The notes below the pieces were generated by a model. That model was not told the DNA's origin, searched no databases, and saw only the letters and a list, made by a program, of their open reading frames with translations. Below are positions 1-9,210 of a stretch of DNA of 32,241 nt, one piece after another (the stretch's first letter is position 1; each line of letters starts with the position of its first letter). The stretch is from Verrucomicrobiota bacterium JB024 (GTDB taxonomy: Bacteria; Verrucomicrobiota; Verrucomicrobiia; Opitutales; Cerasicoccaceae): NCBI GenBank assembly GCA_030673825.1, contig JAUTCS010000095.1:1-32241 (forward strand), read 5' to 3'. A program made the position numbers and the translations under genes.

Positions 1-1227
1 CCCCACCCGGAAGGCGTACAGGGCGCTGGAATGTTCGCTATACCCGTCACCGAGTGCGGGCGAACTGACAACTGGCTCGTAGAGCGACAGATCACCAGGA
101 GAGAGAAGAGCGACAATTGTTTTCAAGCTGAGGCCGTGAGGCGAAAGTTCATTGCCTTGGATGAGTGTACGCTGGTAGCCGTAAGATTTCGGGTCATCGG
201 GGGTGCGTGCGGCGAACCAGAAGATTTTGTATTTGTCAGGGCTGTCCCACTGGTTTCGGAGAGCCCAGTCAAGGAAGCGGGGCCAAGCGTTGCCGACGGA
301 GCTTGGGTTCTTGCTCCAGCCAAACTCGGTCTGCCAGATCGCTACGGAACCGAGGCCGCGCTTGCGTGCGGCGCTCTGGATGGCCTCGAAGGCCGACAAT
401 GGGAAATAATGCATGTCATGCACATCTACGGTCTTCCAGGCGTCGTGCCGGTCAAGTAGCGAGATGTAGCCGCGGATACTGCCACAACAGGGCCAGCCAC
501 CATAAACAACCTTAGCACCCTGCTCATGGATGATCTTCGCGGCCGGTAGATGTACCCGAATCATGTAGTCGTCCAATGATGTATAATCATAGAAACCGCT
601 TTCCGGATGCGCTTCGTTCCATATTTGGAAATACTTAACGTTGTAGGGCGGACTGGAGAGGAAGGTCACGACGCGGCGGACATAGTTTTCCCAAGCGGCC
701 ACATACTCGCTGGCAAAGGGCCAGCGGTTTCTCAACTTGGGGACACGGGTCTTGATCGTCTCCCAAGTACCGTCATGTTGCCTGAACTGAGTGGTCTCTA
801 AAAAACCGCCGTTCGCGTCGCGGGAGAGCGTCACCCGCTTGTCTTTGGAGATGGCGAGGGTGCGCGGGGTCTGGTCGATCGCCCAAGGGGCACTGTAGCA
901 GAGGATCGGGAGGAACTCGATGCCGTGGCTCCTCAGTTCGAGCACGCGCTGTCCCCATTTTTCGAGTTCCTCCTGCCTCCATTGGCCAGGCTCTGGTTCG
1001 AGTTTACTCCAGTGCAGATCGTTGCGATCCCAGCCGACGACACCATCGAGCAAGTCCTTACCCGGGATAGAGCTGTCCGGATCAGGAAGCTGGCAGGTCC
1101 CGGTGAAATTAAGGATCATGCTGCGTTGCGGAGACTCCCCCTCCGCCTCCGAGAGAGTGGCGAACGTCTGCGTGTGCAAAGCGCAGAAGAGAGCGCAGAA
1201 GAGCGGAAGAAAACGGCAAAAATTCAT
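1..1227 (-). CDS. Secreted clan GH-A-like glycoside hydrolase, 3' end cut by window edge
   Basis: The minus-strand frame stays open from an ATG at 1227 to position 1, giving 409 codons with no stop, so the C-terminus lies outside the window. The N-terminus is a signal peptide (MNFCRFLPLFCALFCA). The body reads as a retaining clan GH-A (beta/alpha)8 enzyme: an acid/base candidate E205 in the IWNEAHP motif and a nucleophile candidate E301 in WQTEFGW, about 96 residues apart. Both motifs, and long stretches between them, recur in the full-length paralogue at 9211-10767 (E204 and E299). By comparison with that 518-residue protein, about 110 residues are missing here. GH39-like or beta-xylosidase-like activity is a guess from the motifs; the substrate is unknown. 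The next gene on this strand is a LamG PEP-CTERM protein ending 53 bp upstream of this start, so co-transcription is likely. Confidence 0.85.
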   Translation of the reverse strand, partial: MNFCRFLPLFCALFCALHTQTFATLSEAEGESPQRSMILNFTGTCQLPDPDSSIPGKDLLDGVVGWDRNDLHWSKLEPEPGQWRQEELEKWGQRVLELRSHGIEFLPILCYSAPWAIDQTPRTLAISKDKRVTLSRDANGGFLETTQFRQHDGTWETIKTRVPKLRNRWPFASEYVAAWENYVRRVVTFLSSPPYNVKYFQIWNEAHPESGFYDYTSLDDYMIRVHLPAAKIIHEQGAKVVYGGWPCCGSIRGYISLLDRHDAWKTVDVHDMHYFPLSAFEAIQSAARKRGLGSVAIWQTEFGWSKNPSSVGNAWPRFLDWALRNQWDSPDKYKIFWFAARTPDDPKSYGYQRTLIQGNELSPHGLSLKTIVALLSPGDLSLYEPVVSSPALGDGYSEHSSALYAFRVG

Positions 1228-1280
1228 GACCTAAAAGCTGTCTGATGGTTTGCTTTTTGAGACGGGCAACGAGAGGCTGT

Positions 1281-2117
1281 CTAGGCATGGTCTTTTTTCA
1301 GGCGACGCTTCATGGCGAGAACCGCCAGAACGGCGAAGCCCAAAAGCCATGCAGCCCCTGCTGGTTCAGGGACTGAGATCAGCAACTGCCCGGGGGTGAG
1401 CACGGAGTCAGAGACGCGCACCTCACCGATAAGGCCGTCGAATGTATAAATGTCGGCCCCGCTATATGCACGATTTCCCACAACAAACCTGGCGGTTGGG
1501 GTATTGAGCGTCGTCAGCGTGTGAGAAACTACGCTTGTCAGAAGCGTCGCGCCCGAAGAGTCCAAGTCTAGTCCATAAAAAACAATGCCGCCATCTTGGT
1601 CACTGAGATCAAAGCTGACACCAATATAATAGTTGGTTGATGCAGAAATGGTGAAACTGGATGTATAGGTGGACATACCAGCGATGGTCCCATCAGAGCT
1701 AATCTCAAGCACAAGGTAGCCGTCCGAATTCACGCCCAAGCTATAGCTACGCTGGGCACCAGTACCGTCCCATTGGCCCAGCACATAGTAGGTTCCACTA
1801 TCGAAGGAAGTGTAATTGATCGTGGCTTCCAACGTAAAATCGCTGATGGCCTGGAAGGCGGCGTTGGATGAACGATACACCCTATAGATACTGCTGTTAC
1901 TAAGAGCGTCGTCACCGACCCCGAAGGCATTATCGACGTAGGTCTGCGTGCCAACTGAATTTGTTAGATCATAGCCATTTCCGCTACTATCTGCAAACCG
2001 GTTTTCACTGTCATCGAAGGTATAATGAACAATGACGGTGGCATGCGCGGAAGCAGCGATAGAAAGAAGCCCCAACGCAAAGAGCCCCAGAACACGGATC
2101 GATCCGATGGTATTCAT
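1281..2117 (-). CDS. LamG-type (concanavalin A-like) PEP-CTERM surface protein
   Basis: This is a secreted protein of about 278 residues. I start it at the ATG at 2117 because this gives a clean signal peptide (MNTIGSIRVLGLFALG, with cleavage near ASAHA). The frame is open up to another ATG at 2204, which would add 29 residues without signal-peptide character. The mature part begins with YTFDDSENRFADSSGNG, typical of the first strands of a LamG/laminin-G-like jelly roll, and continues with beta-rich Thr/Ser segments. The C-terminus is a PEP-CTERM sorting tail: VPEP, a hydrophobic stretch, then the basic cluster KRRLKK. Such tails are handled by an exosortase (none in this window) and usually lead to export or anchoring outside the cell. 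It lies in series with the glycosidase at 1-1227 and could bind the same polysaccharide; that role is inference. Confidence 0.85.
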   Translation of the reverse strand: MNTIGSIRVLGLFALGLLSIAASAHATVIVHYTFDDSENRFADSSGNGYDLTNSVGTQTYVDNAFGVGDDALSNSSIYRVYRSSNAAFQAISDFTLEATINYTSFDSGTYYVLGQWDGTGAQRSYSLGVNSDGYLVLEISSDGTIAGMSTYTSSFTISASTNYYIGVSFDLSDQDGGIVFYGLDLDSSGATLLTSVVSHTLTTLNTPTARFVVGNRAYSGADIYTFDGLIGEVRVSDSVLTPGQLLISVPEPAGAAWLLGFAVLAVLAMKRRLKKDHA

Positions 2118-2381
2118 ATGCTTAAGGCACGCTGCCACAGAAGCAGACAGCAAAGGAAAGGCTGAAGAGAAGGATTTGCAGGATTTCGGATATATTTTAT
2201 TCATGGGTTATAACATTTTTTGAGGGTTAGGGTAAGATTCAGGACCGATGATTTAATGCCTTCATGATCTCATCAGGCGTAGTGCCAGTGTGCTTACCAT
2301 GCGTCATGAAACGTCAGCCATCAACACAATTACAGCTTTTAGTAAACAAAGTGTTGCACCACAGTTTTCTTATTCTATTAA

Positions 2382-3512
2382 ATGTCCATAAAGCGGACAA
2401 AACCATTTAACACACAGGAAATGCAATCTGAGCAAAATAACCATAAACAGTCTACATTCCGCCCCAAATACGAAGAACTCTGTGATCTTTTGAGAAAAAA
2501 GATCCAAAAGCAGCCCAGCGGAACACGCCTGCCCTCCTTCCGCAGCCTCATGAAACGTCACAACCTGAGCGTCCAAACCGTGAAAATGGCGATACGCAAA
2601 CTTGAAGCGGAAAACCTCATTGTGGCTAAACGCGGCAGCGGTCTCTATGTCAGCGACCAGCGTACCACGAAACTGGTCTACTATCACCGTTCTCTCCATC
2701 CCTCCTACACGGAAGATGCGCGGGAAAAGTCCCTTCTCAGGGCGATCAAAGACGCCCATTGGTATATGGAAGTTTTCCGCCATGATGAGATCAGCGATGA
2801 GGACATTGGCATGTCCCCACAGCCACAGGCATGCGCCCATATCGTCTCACAAGATATGGTCAACCTGCGCCTGAACCTGATCACGCAACTGAAAAACCAA
2901 AACGTCCCGATCTTGGTTATTGGGCGGGAGACAAACATCGCACCACTGGATTACGTAACCGCCAATGACCACCAGATACTCAGCCTGCTGGTCAAGCATC
3001 TCCGAGCACTTGGCCACCGCAATATCGCCTATCTCGTGAATGAGCCTAGTTCGTTCCAAGAAATCGAACGCCGAAAAACCATTTTCCAAGAAATACTCGA
3101 AATGGCAGATATGCCTGAGGGGGTTATTATAGACTGTGCGACCGCCCCGGGGCACAGCAGCACAGTTATGGCTTACCATGGGCTAAAGAACTACCTGGAA
3201 GTGCACTCATCCCCACTACCGTTCACTGCCATCATCGTCTCCAGCGCAGCCGGTGCCCCAGGCACTCTACGGGCGCTGCATGAAAAAGGTATTGGCGTTC
3301 CCAAAGACTGTAGTGTTGCCAGTTTTGGTGCCGATCCGACCAACTCTTTTTTGATACCTTCCGTAACCGACGCAGGTATCTTAATTTCAGATTATGGAGA
3401 GTATGTAGTTAAGGTGCTCCAAAGGCGTTTCGATGGGGATGAATCCCCATGCATAGGCATGAAAATTCCCGCAAAGCTGGCAGAAAGAGAGTCTACTTCC
3501 CCATCGTCATAG
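2382..3512 (+). CDS. GntR-type winged helix / LacI-type sensor chimeric transcriptional regulator
   Basis: The 376-residue protein has a GntR-like winged-helix domain at about residues 27-85 (GTRLPSFRSLMKRH, then RKLEAENLIVAKRGSGLY) joined to a LacI/GalR-type periplasmic-binding-protein fold at about 140-365. Typical late-domain features are visible: LGHRNIAYL, FTAIIVSSAAGAPGTLRAL, and GVPKDCSVASFGAD. This layout is known from AraR-like sugar regulators. It is transcribed divergently from the LamG/glycosidase genes and is a paralogue of the regulator at 11142, which holds the same position in the second module. Local control of the adjacent carbohydrate genes by a sugar ligand is the likely role. 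The ATG at 2421 is an alternative start; an AGGAA directly abuts it, too close to act as a normal ribosome-binding site. Confidence 0.88.
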   Translation: MSIKRTKPFNTQEMQSEQNNHKQSTFRPKYEELCDLLRKKIQKQPSGTRLPSFRSLMKRHNLSVQTVKMAIRKLEAENLIVAKRGSGLYVSDQRTTKLVYYHRSLHPSYTEDAREKSLLRAIKDAHWYMEVFRHDEISDEDIGMSPQPQACAHIVSQDMVNLRLNLITQLKNQNVPILVIGRETNIAPLDYVTANDHQILSLLVKHLRALGHRNIAYLVNEPSSFQEIERRKTIFQEILEMADMPEGVIIDCATAPGHSSTVMAYHGLKNYLEVHSSPLPFTAIIVSSAAGAPGTLRALHEKGIGVPKDCSVASFGADPTNSFLIPSVTDAGILISDYGEYVVKVLQRRFDGDESPCIGMKIPAKLAERESTSPSS

Positions 3513-3961
3513 CTGGACCAAGACGAGCAAATTCTCTTTGCCTAGAACGAGCCATCAACTGCGAGAAAACTTCCGAAACAGTCAGGCTCGGGCCGAGGCT
3601 GATGCCTTGTTAACTTATTTTCGCTCTCTCCCGGAGAAACGGAGAAAAGGGCCATTTGGGGGCTGGTGGGCAGAAAGTGCTTAACAGGCCGTTTTCTCTG
3701 GTGGCGGAGTGAGGGTGAAGACATGCCCACGCAGATTGTCAGCGACTAGGAACCATTCTCCATGCGCTGGGGCCTGATCACCTTAGGCGGAGGCAAGATC
3801 GTCACGCAGGCGCAGGGGTTTGTCCAGGGGCCTGAATTCTGGAGCACCGTCCGCATGGTCGCGGGCTTCGTTTTCGGCGTGAAGGCCGTCTCCACCGGGA
3901 CGCGGTTGTTTTAACGTAAAACACAAGACGATAGAGTGTCGCACTTCCAAAGAAAAATTTA
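3513..3961. other. Gene-poor stretch between the two modules
   Basis: There is no convincing full gene in these 449 bases. The right part (3762-3914) is G+C-richer than its flanks and holds a 50-codon open frame, listed separately. A block at 3702-3709 (TGGCGGAG) matches the 3' end of the tRNA-Ser gene at 20134-20141. That match is too short and purine-rich to be called an attachment site. I see no terminator with a clear T tract after the regulator gene that ends at 3512. Confidence 0.5.
3762..3914 (+). pseudogene. Possible gene relic or 50-aa small ORF of unknown function
   Basis: An ATG-started frame of 50 codons ends in TAA at 3912-3914. The peptide begins MRWGLITLGGGKIVTQ and ends VFGVKAVSTGTRLF. 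Its G+C-rich, coding-like composition contrasts with the A+T-richer DNA on both sides, and it begins abruptly 12 bp after an in-frame stop-rich segment. I do not recognise a family. It could be the tail of a decayed gene, for example left by a mobile element, or a real small membrane-associated protein. Nothing here decides between these. Confidence 0.25.
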
Positions 3962-4714
3962 CTAGATAGGTTGTACTTTTAGATGCACATCTCCATTGGC
4001 ATCTTCGTAGAAAATGACAAGTACGCGCTTTCGCCTATCATGTGTCCACTCAGCAGAAAAGATTAACTCCCAGCCCGAAGCCTTACTAGGGGCAGCAATT
4101 TGAGTTGAAAACCTCTGTCTGTCACCGAACGCCGGTAATACTACTTCATGAGATCCGGCTTTTACCACCTCGCGAACATCGCCTAGTTTTATGGCGACGT
4201 CTCGTTGCGTAAGGTTAATGAAACGATAACTTCCGGCTGCGAAATTCTTGCCATTGATGCTAATCGCTATAATTCGATAGCGAGTCCTTTCATCAGGATA
4301 AATAAGCAAAATCGCTTTATCCACTGTTTGGGGAATGTCCACGTAAGCTTCCGGTACACGCATGGTAGAGCCGTCGGGCTGATTCTGCTCCGTAAAAAAA
4401 GTCAGACGAGGCGTTCCCATATAACGGTAAGGCCCATTCAGATAACGTGTGTTTGCCTGGATCGTATAGACTTCGCCGGTCGATGAAGCTTGGTACTTCA
4501 AACCGTCAATACTACCAGTCCATGCCAAGGTATAAAATTCCAGCGAGTGGCTTACGTCTTCATCCGCTGCTTGAAGATCAACACAGGAGATAGAGCCGCA
4601 AATGGCTACTAAGCTAAGCATCCAAGCTAAGGACGATATTTTCGAGATAATCACGATAAGTAAAAAGGTATTGCAGCAAGATACACATGTTAGATTTCCG
4701 ATGGTTCCAGCCAC
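3962..4714 (-). CDS. Secreted protein of unknown function, translationally overlapping the pseudopilin-like gene
   Basis: This 250-codon frame starts with GTG at 4714, which overlaps the end of the upstream gene (stop at 4690) by 25 bp. The N-terminal region is hydrophobic and ends in a signal-peptide-like segment (AWMLSLVAICGSIS, cleavage near DLQA/ADED). Alternative starts are a GTG at 4654 and an ATG at 4621; the former leaves a Lys before the hydrophobic core and is attractive. The mature part of about 200 residues is beta-rich, with no motif I recognise. It contains a run resembling a small folded beta domain (YRIIAISINGKNFAAGSYRF). The overlap with the pseudopilin-like gene suggests a shared transcript and linked function, perhaps as a periplasmic or surface partner. 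That is inference from position only. Confidence 0.75.
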   Translation of the reverse strand: MAGTIGNLTCVSCCNTFLLIVIISKISSLAWMLSLVAICGSISCVDLQAADEDVSHSLEFYTLAWTGSIDGLKYQASSTGEVYTIQANTRYLNGPYRYMGTPRLTFFTEQNQPDGSTMRVPEAYVDIPQTVDKAILLIYPDERTRYRIIAISINGKNFAAGSYRFINLTQRDVAIKLGDVREVVKAGSHEVVLPAFGDRQRFSTQIAAPSKASGWELIFSAEWTHDRRKRVLVIFYEDANGDVHLKVQPI

Positions 4715-7700
4715 CGGAATTCTAAGATCACATACCGACGATCGGTTGATCCCGGACCAGTAGGAATACGTTGCACTACGGCTTCAAGGTAGGCACTTGC
4801 AACCGTTTCCTGAGTAAGCGGATCGATGCTTCTCCCCACTGATCGGATATGAAAGGTATCCGAGCGTGATGTAAGAAATGAGCCTATTGGGGTTAAAAGG
4901 TCAGCTTGCGAGACGTAGGTAGCTGCCCCCAATGCGGACTTGCCCGATCCGTTTGTCTCAATTGCAGCACCAACATTGACACCACTTGAGGCATGACTAA
5001 ACCCAGCATTAATGTCCGTCGCATCAATCGCTCGTTGAAGAAGTCCTGCGTGGCGCTGAACATCACTTGAGGCATCAGGGTCCCGATTGATAAAATCAGC
5101 CAAGGACATGAACGGCCCTTCTTCGCTGATACGGGTTACGATTTCCTGGGCCAGCTCCTCTACTTCAGCGTCTGTGAGTGAGCGAAACCCCGCCCAGCTA
5201 CCCGTCGCGGATGCGACAGAATCGGGATCGGAAAAACGACTAAAATCAGACTGGCCGTCGGTGCTTTTTCCTCGAGTTCCAGATAAGATGGCCCTCCAAC
5301 TCTCCAGATTAGTTGAGTTAATATTGAAACCACCACGCACTCCGACATATTGTGCCATGTCAGTGAAACCCTCGGCGGAGAATACAGTGCTGATAATGGT
5401 AGCCGTATCTTGATTGCTCGGAAGCGGCCAGATACGGGCGTTGGGCAAGGGGTTATTCAAAGGATCATCCAGAAAATTGCCAAAAGCAGTTTGGTCGGGA
5501 GCCCCCAATCCACCTTGTGCGGTAGCCGGATCGCCATCAGTGGCGGTAGAAAAGAAAAAACGGTCCCACAAGGCACGGTTCTCATAGTAGCTCATGTCCA
5601 CGAACTTGATCTGATACTCGTTAATCGTGTCATTGGCCGGTATATACGGCGACGCGTAGGAATTTCCGATCACATGCATAGGCTCAATCGGGAATATAGC
5701 GTGGTCGGCATTCTGAAGCTGGGCCAGCGAATGCAACGGGGAGCGTGGGATGTCATAGACTTGGAGGTTGCTTTCACCTGAGGCGCTACGGGAGGAGCCA
5801 TAAAAACCGTCGTTAACAGCGTTGAATCCATTGATGCCGTCTGGCAGTTCAATGCCCCAGTTCGGTACTGCTGGGTAATTATATTTGTCTGCATTAGCCG
5901 TTATTCCGGCAATAGGTGAAGAGGTATTATAGCCCATTGGGGTGTACTGCCCGATACGCCCGTTAAACTCATCCTCTGCTTTCAGATAGAAACGTATAAG
6001 TGCAAACGGGGTCTTCACGTCATCCAGCGAAGTCGCATGTGTTAATGGATCGGTATAAACAAAAGAGAAATTGACGGGCGTCATAGCATTGGCCGCCTGA
6101 ATATAACCCCTTCGGTCAATTTCAATTTCACACAGCTCAAATGACTGCGGCTTCTGGTCCCCGATAGTGTCAAACTGACCGCCCAAAGAAATATCCATTA
6201 GCCATACTCGGGTAAAGAAGTCTTTAAAGCTATGAGTATCATCATGACCAACCGTAATCTTTCCGGTGGCATCCAGAGCACCGACAACCTTACTTCCATT
6301 ATTAATGTTTTCCGCATAAAACCCGCCTTGTTGGTTCCAGCCTTTACTCAAGCTTAAATCCTTATGCTGCGGGCTGGGCGTAATATTGTTGGGCGAGTAG
6401 GTGGCGACCGCCCCCGCGGGCAAGGTGACACCTGTCAGCGAAACCCGGTAGGAGGTGCTCGCATCCTTCCCCCCCAGCAAGTCTATCAGCCTCACGTCGT
6501 CATAAATAACCGTAGCCTCCGGGCCGGAGCCATCCGGGTCGATAGTAATGTCGAGTTTTACAGGTAAGCCACGCGCGTGAAGCGTAAGAGCGTGATCGCT
6601 TAGGTCCAAATCGATATCGTAAGGATTCCAAAGCGTGATGATCGGATCGACCACAAGCTGCATTTCGTAATCATCAGGTGTTGTCGCGTCACTATCTGCG
6701 TTTGGATTATCGACCAGTCGATAGCTCAGCAGATACTGCATTTCGGTGATTACTGGATGAATCTTCATCGTGGTAGGCCGAATCACTGGATACTGTCCTG
6801 AGCTCTTCCCCCATGGCGTGACCTGAAGAGTTTCCACATGCCACTGACCATAAAGTCCGGTCGGATGACCATGCATGGTGCGAATGCCGATCTCGGTATT
6901 GTTGTATTCAGGAGCAGGGAATGCCCGTTGCGGCTCAATGCTTTCACTACCACTATCAACTCTCATGTATTGGCGGTAGTAGTCGCGCAAAAGGTTCCAG
7001 GTCGGACCGGGTACGCGTCCGCCAGTGACAGAGACTCCGAAGAGATTCGCCGCAACAACACCGTCGGGATTGTAGTCGGTGATCAAAAGCGGGTCTGGCG
7101 TGGCGCGGTCGTCCCCCCGTGCGAGAATCTGCGTGATGGAATTATCTTCGAAATCGGTGTCGCTCTTTTCAAACAAAGTGGTCAAGTCATAACGAAAGCC
7201 CCCTTCCCTTGTGTTGGTGAACAAGCCCAGAGAGTACGGCGTGATCTCGTGAAATCGCTCAGTAAATTCCTGCGAAAATTCCATTTGCTGGCTCTGTGTA
7301 GCGCCGAGGAAGGCAAAATCTCTCAAACGCGCAAACCGGTGGATAAGTGCACTACCTGGCATAGCCAAATCATCCGGGACCAATGCCGCTTCATAGAGTT
7401 CCTGTAACTGCGGATCGATAAAAACGCCCTCTATGGCCGACCGCTCCGCCAGCGTTTTTGCGACAGCGTCAGGTGTGTTGGGTGAATTAGCCAGATTCAC
7501 CCTTGCCTTGACCCCTTCGTCACCTACCCACCATGCGAACTGGTCAGTCAACACTCCGTTGTTATCCATAACATCCACCAATTCAGCTTTTACCGCGGGT
7601 ACTTCGTCCACTTGGCCCGTCCGGCGAGCACTTACCAGCTCCACTGCGTAAGTGGTATTGGGCGCCCTGGAATAGTCGCTGGCTGGGTCCGGTGTAGCTC

Positions 7701-8046
7701 GCTGTGAGGCGAGCCATGCCAGTGGTTGACCGTATGAGCCTGAATCTGGATCAGCATCCCATACTCCGGTGTATTTTAGTTTGGCGGGGTCCGCACCCGC
7801 CATGATATCTGCCGTAGCCGTCACTCTCTGGTCCGGTCCGGTATATTTTTGCAGGTTGCCCAAAGCGACCTGCAGCCCTAACAGAGCATCACAACGAGCC
7901 CTTTCGAGATTCGTGTGAGTGGTTACTGATCGCGTCTCTAATGAGACCAACGATGAGAGTGACAGTATCAGTAAGAGGATGAAACCAAGCAACAGCAGAG
8001 AAACGATAAGCGCAAAGCCACGGGATTTACTTGGGACTGACTTCAT
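4690..8046 (-). CDS. Giant pseudopilin-like protein (Verru_Chthon cassette A / GspK-like)
   Basis: The protein has about 1,118 residues from the ATG at 8046; a TTG at 8088 would add 14 residues before the pilin signal and is less likely. The N-terminus is a type IV pilin-like signal: SKSRG|FALIVSLLLL with a long hydrophobic helix, the prepilin peptidase cut falling after G10. Position +5 is Val rather than Glu, as in GspK-type minor pseudopilins. The body carries long globular segments and, near the C-terminus, a GspK-like helical passage (MSLADFINRDP, HAGLLQRAI). Proteins of this size and start are known in Verrucomicrobia as 'Verru_Chthon cassette protein A', usually with other pilin-like partners. 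Here no other pseudopilin, ATPase or secretin is seen. It follows a PEP-CTERM gene and precedes a secreted protein on the same strand. Confidence 0.8.
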   Translation of the reverse strand: MKSVPSKSRGFALIVSLLLLGFILLLILSLSSLVSLETRSVTTHTNLERARCDALLGLQVALGNLQKYTGPDQRVTATADIMAGADPAKLKYTGVWDADPDSGSYGQPLAWLASQRATPDPASDYSRAPNTTYAVELVSARRTGQVDEVPAVKAELVDVMDNNGVLTDQFAWWVGDEGVKARVNLANSPNTPDAVAKTLAERSAIEGVFIDPQLQELYEAALVPDDLAMPGSALIHRFARLRDFAFLGATQSQQMEFSQEFTERFHEITPYSLGLFTNTREGGFRYDLTTLFEKSDTDFEDNSITQILARGDDRATPDPLLITDYNPDGVVAANLFGVSVTGGRVPGPTWNLLRDYYRQYMRVDSGSESIEPQRAFPAPEYNNTEIGIRTMHGHPTGLYGQWHVETLQVTPWGKSSGQYPVIRPTTMKIHPVITEMQYLLSYRLVDNPNADSDATTPDDYEMQLVVDPIITLWNPYDIDLDLSDHALTLHARGLPVKLDITIDPDGSGPEATVIYDDVRLIDLLGGKDASTSYRVSLTGVTLPAGAVATYSPNNITPSPQHKDLSLSKGWNQQGGFYAENINNGSKVVGALDATGKITVGHDDTHSFKDFFTRVWLMDISLGGQFDTIGDQKPQSFELCEIEIDRRGYIQAANAMTPVNFSFVYTDPLTHATSLDDVKTPFALIRFYLKAEDEFNGRIGQYTPMGYNTSSPIAGITANADKYNYPAVPNWGIELPDGINGFNAVNDGFYGSSRSASGESNLQVYDIPRSPLHSLAQLQNADHAIFPIEPMHVIGNSYASPYIPANDTINEYQIKFVDMSYYENRALWDRFFFSTATDGDPATAQGGLGAPDQTAFGNFLDDPLNNPLPNARIWPLPSNQDTATIISTVFSAEGFTDMAQYVGVRGGFNINSTNLESWRAILSGTRGKSTDGQSDFSRFSDPDSVASATGSWAGFRSLTDAEVEELAQEIVTRISEEGPFMSLADFINRDPDASSDVQRHAGLLQRAIDATDINAGFSHASSGVNVGAAIETNGSGKSALGAATYVSQADLLTPIGSFLTSRSDTFHIRSVGRSIDPLTQETVASAYLEAVVQRIPTGPGSTDRRYVILEFRWLEPSEI

Positions 8047-8168
8047 TCTGATTCGCTCGGGGTAAAGGAATGGGGAGTAGTTCGCCAAGGAGCAGCACAG
8101 TAGCTGTAATCCTTGGCGAACCTAAATCAACGAGGCTTAGGGTATAGATGTAAGAAGAAGAACCGTAT

Positions 8169-9146
8169 TTAATTAGTGAGCCGATGCTTTCTTCTCAGGA
8201 GAAGCATGCTTACGGCCAAGGCCATAAGCATACCTGTCGCTGATGTCTCTGGGATAATCGTGATCGTACCGAGTGTTCCGTCACCGATTGACAGGTCTAA
8301 CGTAATGGAGTTGCCATCGGACAATATGCCGGTGATCGTACCGTCCGTCCATGTCGAATCATCGTAGACACCGGCGGCGATTCCCTCAAAGGTTCCGGAG
8401 AGCGTAAGATTTCCGCCATCGACGACACCGGTCATCGTTTGATTCGCGGAGAAGGTCCCCCCCGAAAGGCTGATTTCTCCGGCATCCAAATAAAGCAGGG
8501 AAATCTCACTATCACTATTCAGGTTATAGGTGCCTCCCGAGATATCAATACGGCTGTTGTCATCGCCGCCAATGATCGCGAAAACATCCAGCGTCTGGGT
8601 GCCGGCCTCGGTAAGATTATAAACGCCTCCCGTAGCATTCACGGTTCCGTTTTCCTCGATGTAAACGAGCCGGGCACCACCCGCTCCTCCCTCGGAGATG
8701 GTGACGGTTCCACCCGTCAGGTTCACCGTGAATCCGCTTCCATCCGTGGATTTCAAGAACACGCAGTTACCGTTGAGGGTTTCCGTATAGGTAAAGCTCC
8801 CACTGTTGACAGAGACCGTCCCGCTATATCCGCTTTGCAGGGAAATTCCTATGGGAGAGCCGCCTGTATTCGCGTTGTCCGTGACGGAAAAGGATCCGCC
8901 GTTCAGATTATACGCAGAGGTATCGTAAATTCGGATGCCATCCGTATTGGTGCCGGTACCGTCGTAGGTTGCTCCAGAGTCCCAGTTGACCGTGGTTCCA
9001 TTGCTGATCTGGATTTGCGGATTGCTAGCCTCATCAGCAATTGAAGTAGACACATTATGTGTCTCTCCGTCGTTATATACAAGGGTTGCCCAAGCCTGCG
9101 GCAGCATAAGCACGAACATCCCTATACAAGATGCTGTTTTTTTCAT
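8169..9146 (-). CDS. Repetitive, beta-helix-like PEP-CTERM protein
   Basis: This 325-residue protein begins with a signal peptide (MKKTASCIGMFVLMLPQAWA). Its body is made of short Gly/Thr/Asn/Ser-rich strands with recurring 'GGT/GGS + beta strand' units (for example YNLNGGSFSVTDN, NLTGGTVTISEGG, DISGGTYNLNSD, SLSGGTFSANQT). This pattern fits a right-handed beta-helix or autotransporter-passenger-like fold. The C-terminus (IPETSATGMLMALAV, then LLLRRKHR) has the layout of a PEP-CTERM tail, with PET in place of PEP. It is likely exported and surface-bound or released. It sits between the glycosidase paralogue (64 bp upstream) and the pseudopilin-like gene, all on one strand, so a single operon is plausible. 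No catalytic residues are evident. Confidence 0.82.
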   Translation of the reverse strand: MKKTASCIGMFVLMLPQAWATLVYNDGETHNVSTSIADEASNPQIQISNGTTVNWDSGATYDGTGTNTDGIRIYDTSAYNLNGGSFSVTDNANTGGSPIGISLQSGYSGTVSVNSGSFTYTETLNGNCVFLKSTDGSGFTVNLTGGTVTISEGGAGGARLVYIEENGTVNATGGVYNLTEAGTQTLDVFAIIGGDDNSRIDISGGTYNLNSDSEISLLYLDAGEISLSGGTFSANQTMTGVVDGGNLTLSGTFEGIAAGVYDDSTWTDGTITGILSDGNSITLDLSIGDGTLGTITIIPETSATGMLMALAVSMLLLRRKHRLTN

Positions 9147-9210
9147 GGTTCTTTCTTTGGTTTTAGGGTTGCTAGAGAGGTATATTGTAAAGGTATAGCA
9201 CGATTATCCC

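Noticed and set aside
3702-3709. Left attachment site of the integrative element
   Set aside because: The identity with the tRNA 3' end is only 8 bp and then decays in purine-rich sequence, which chance can give.
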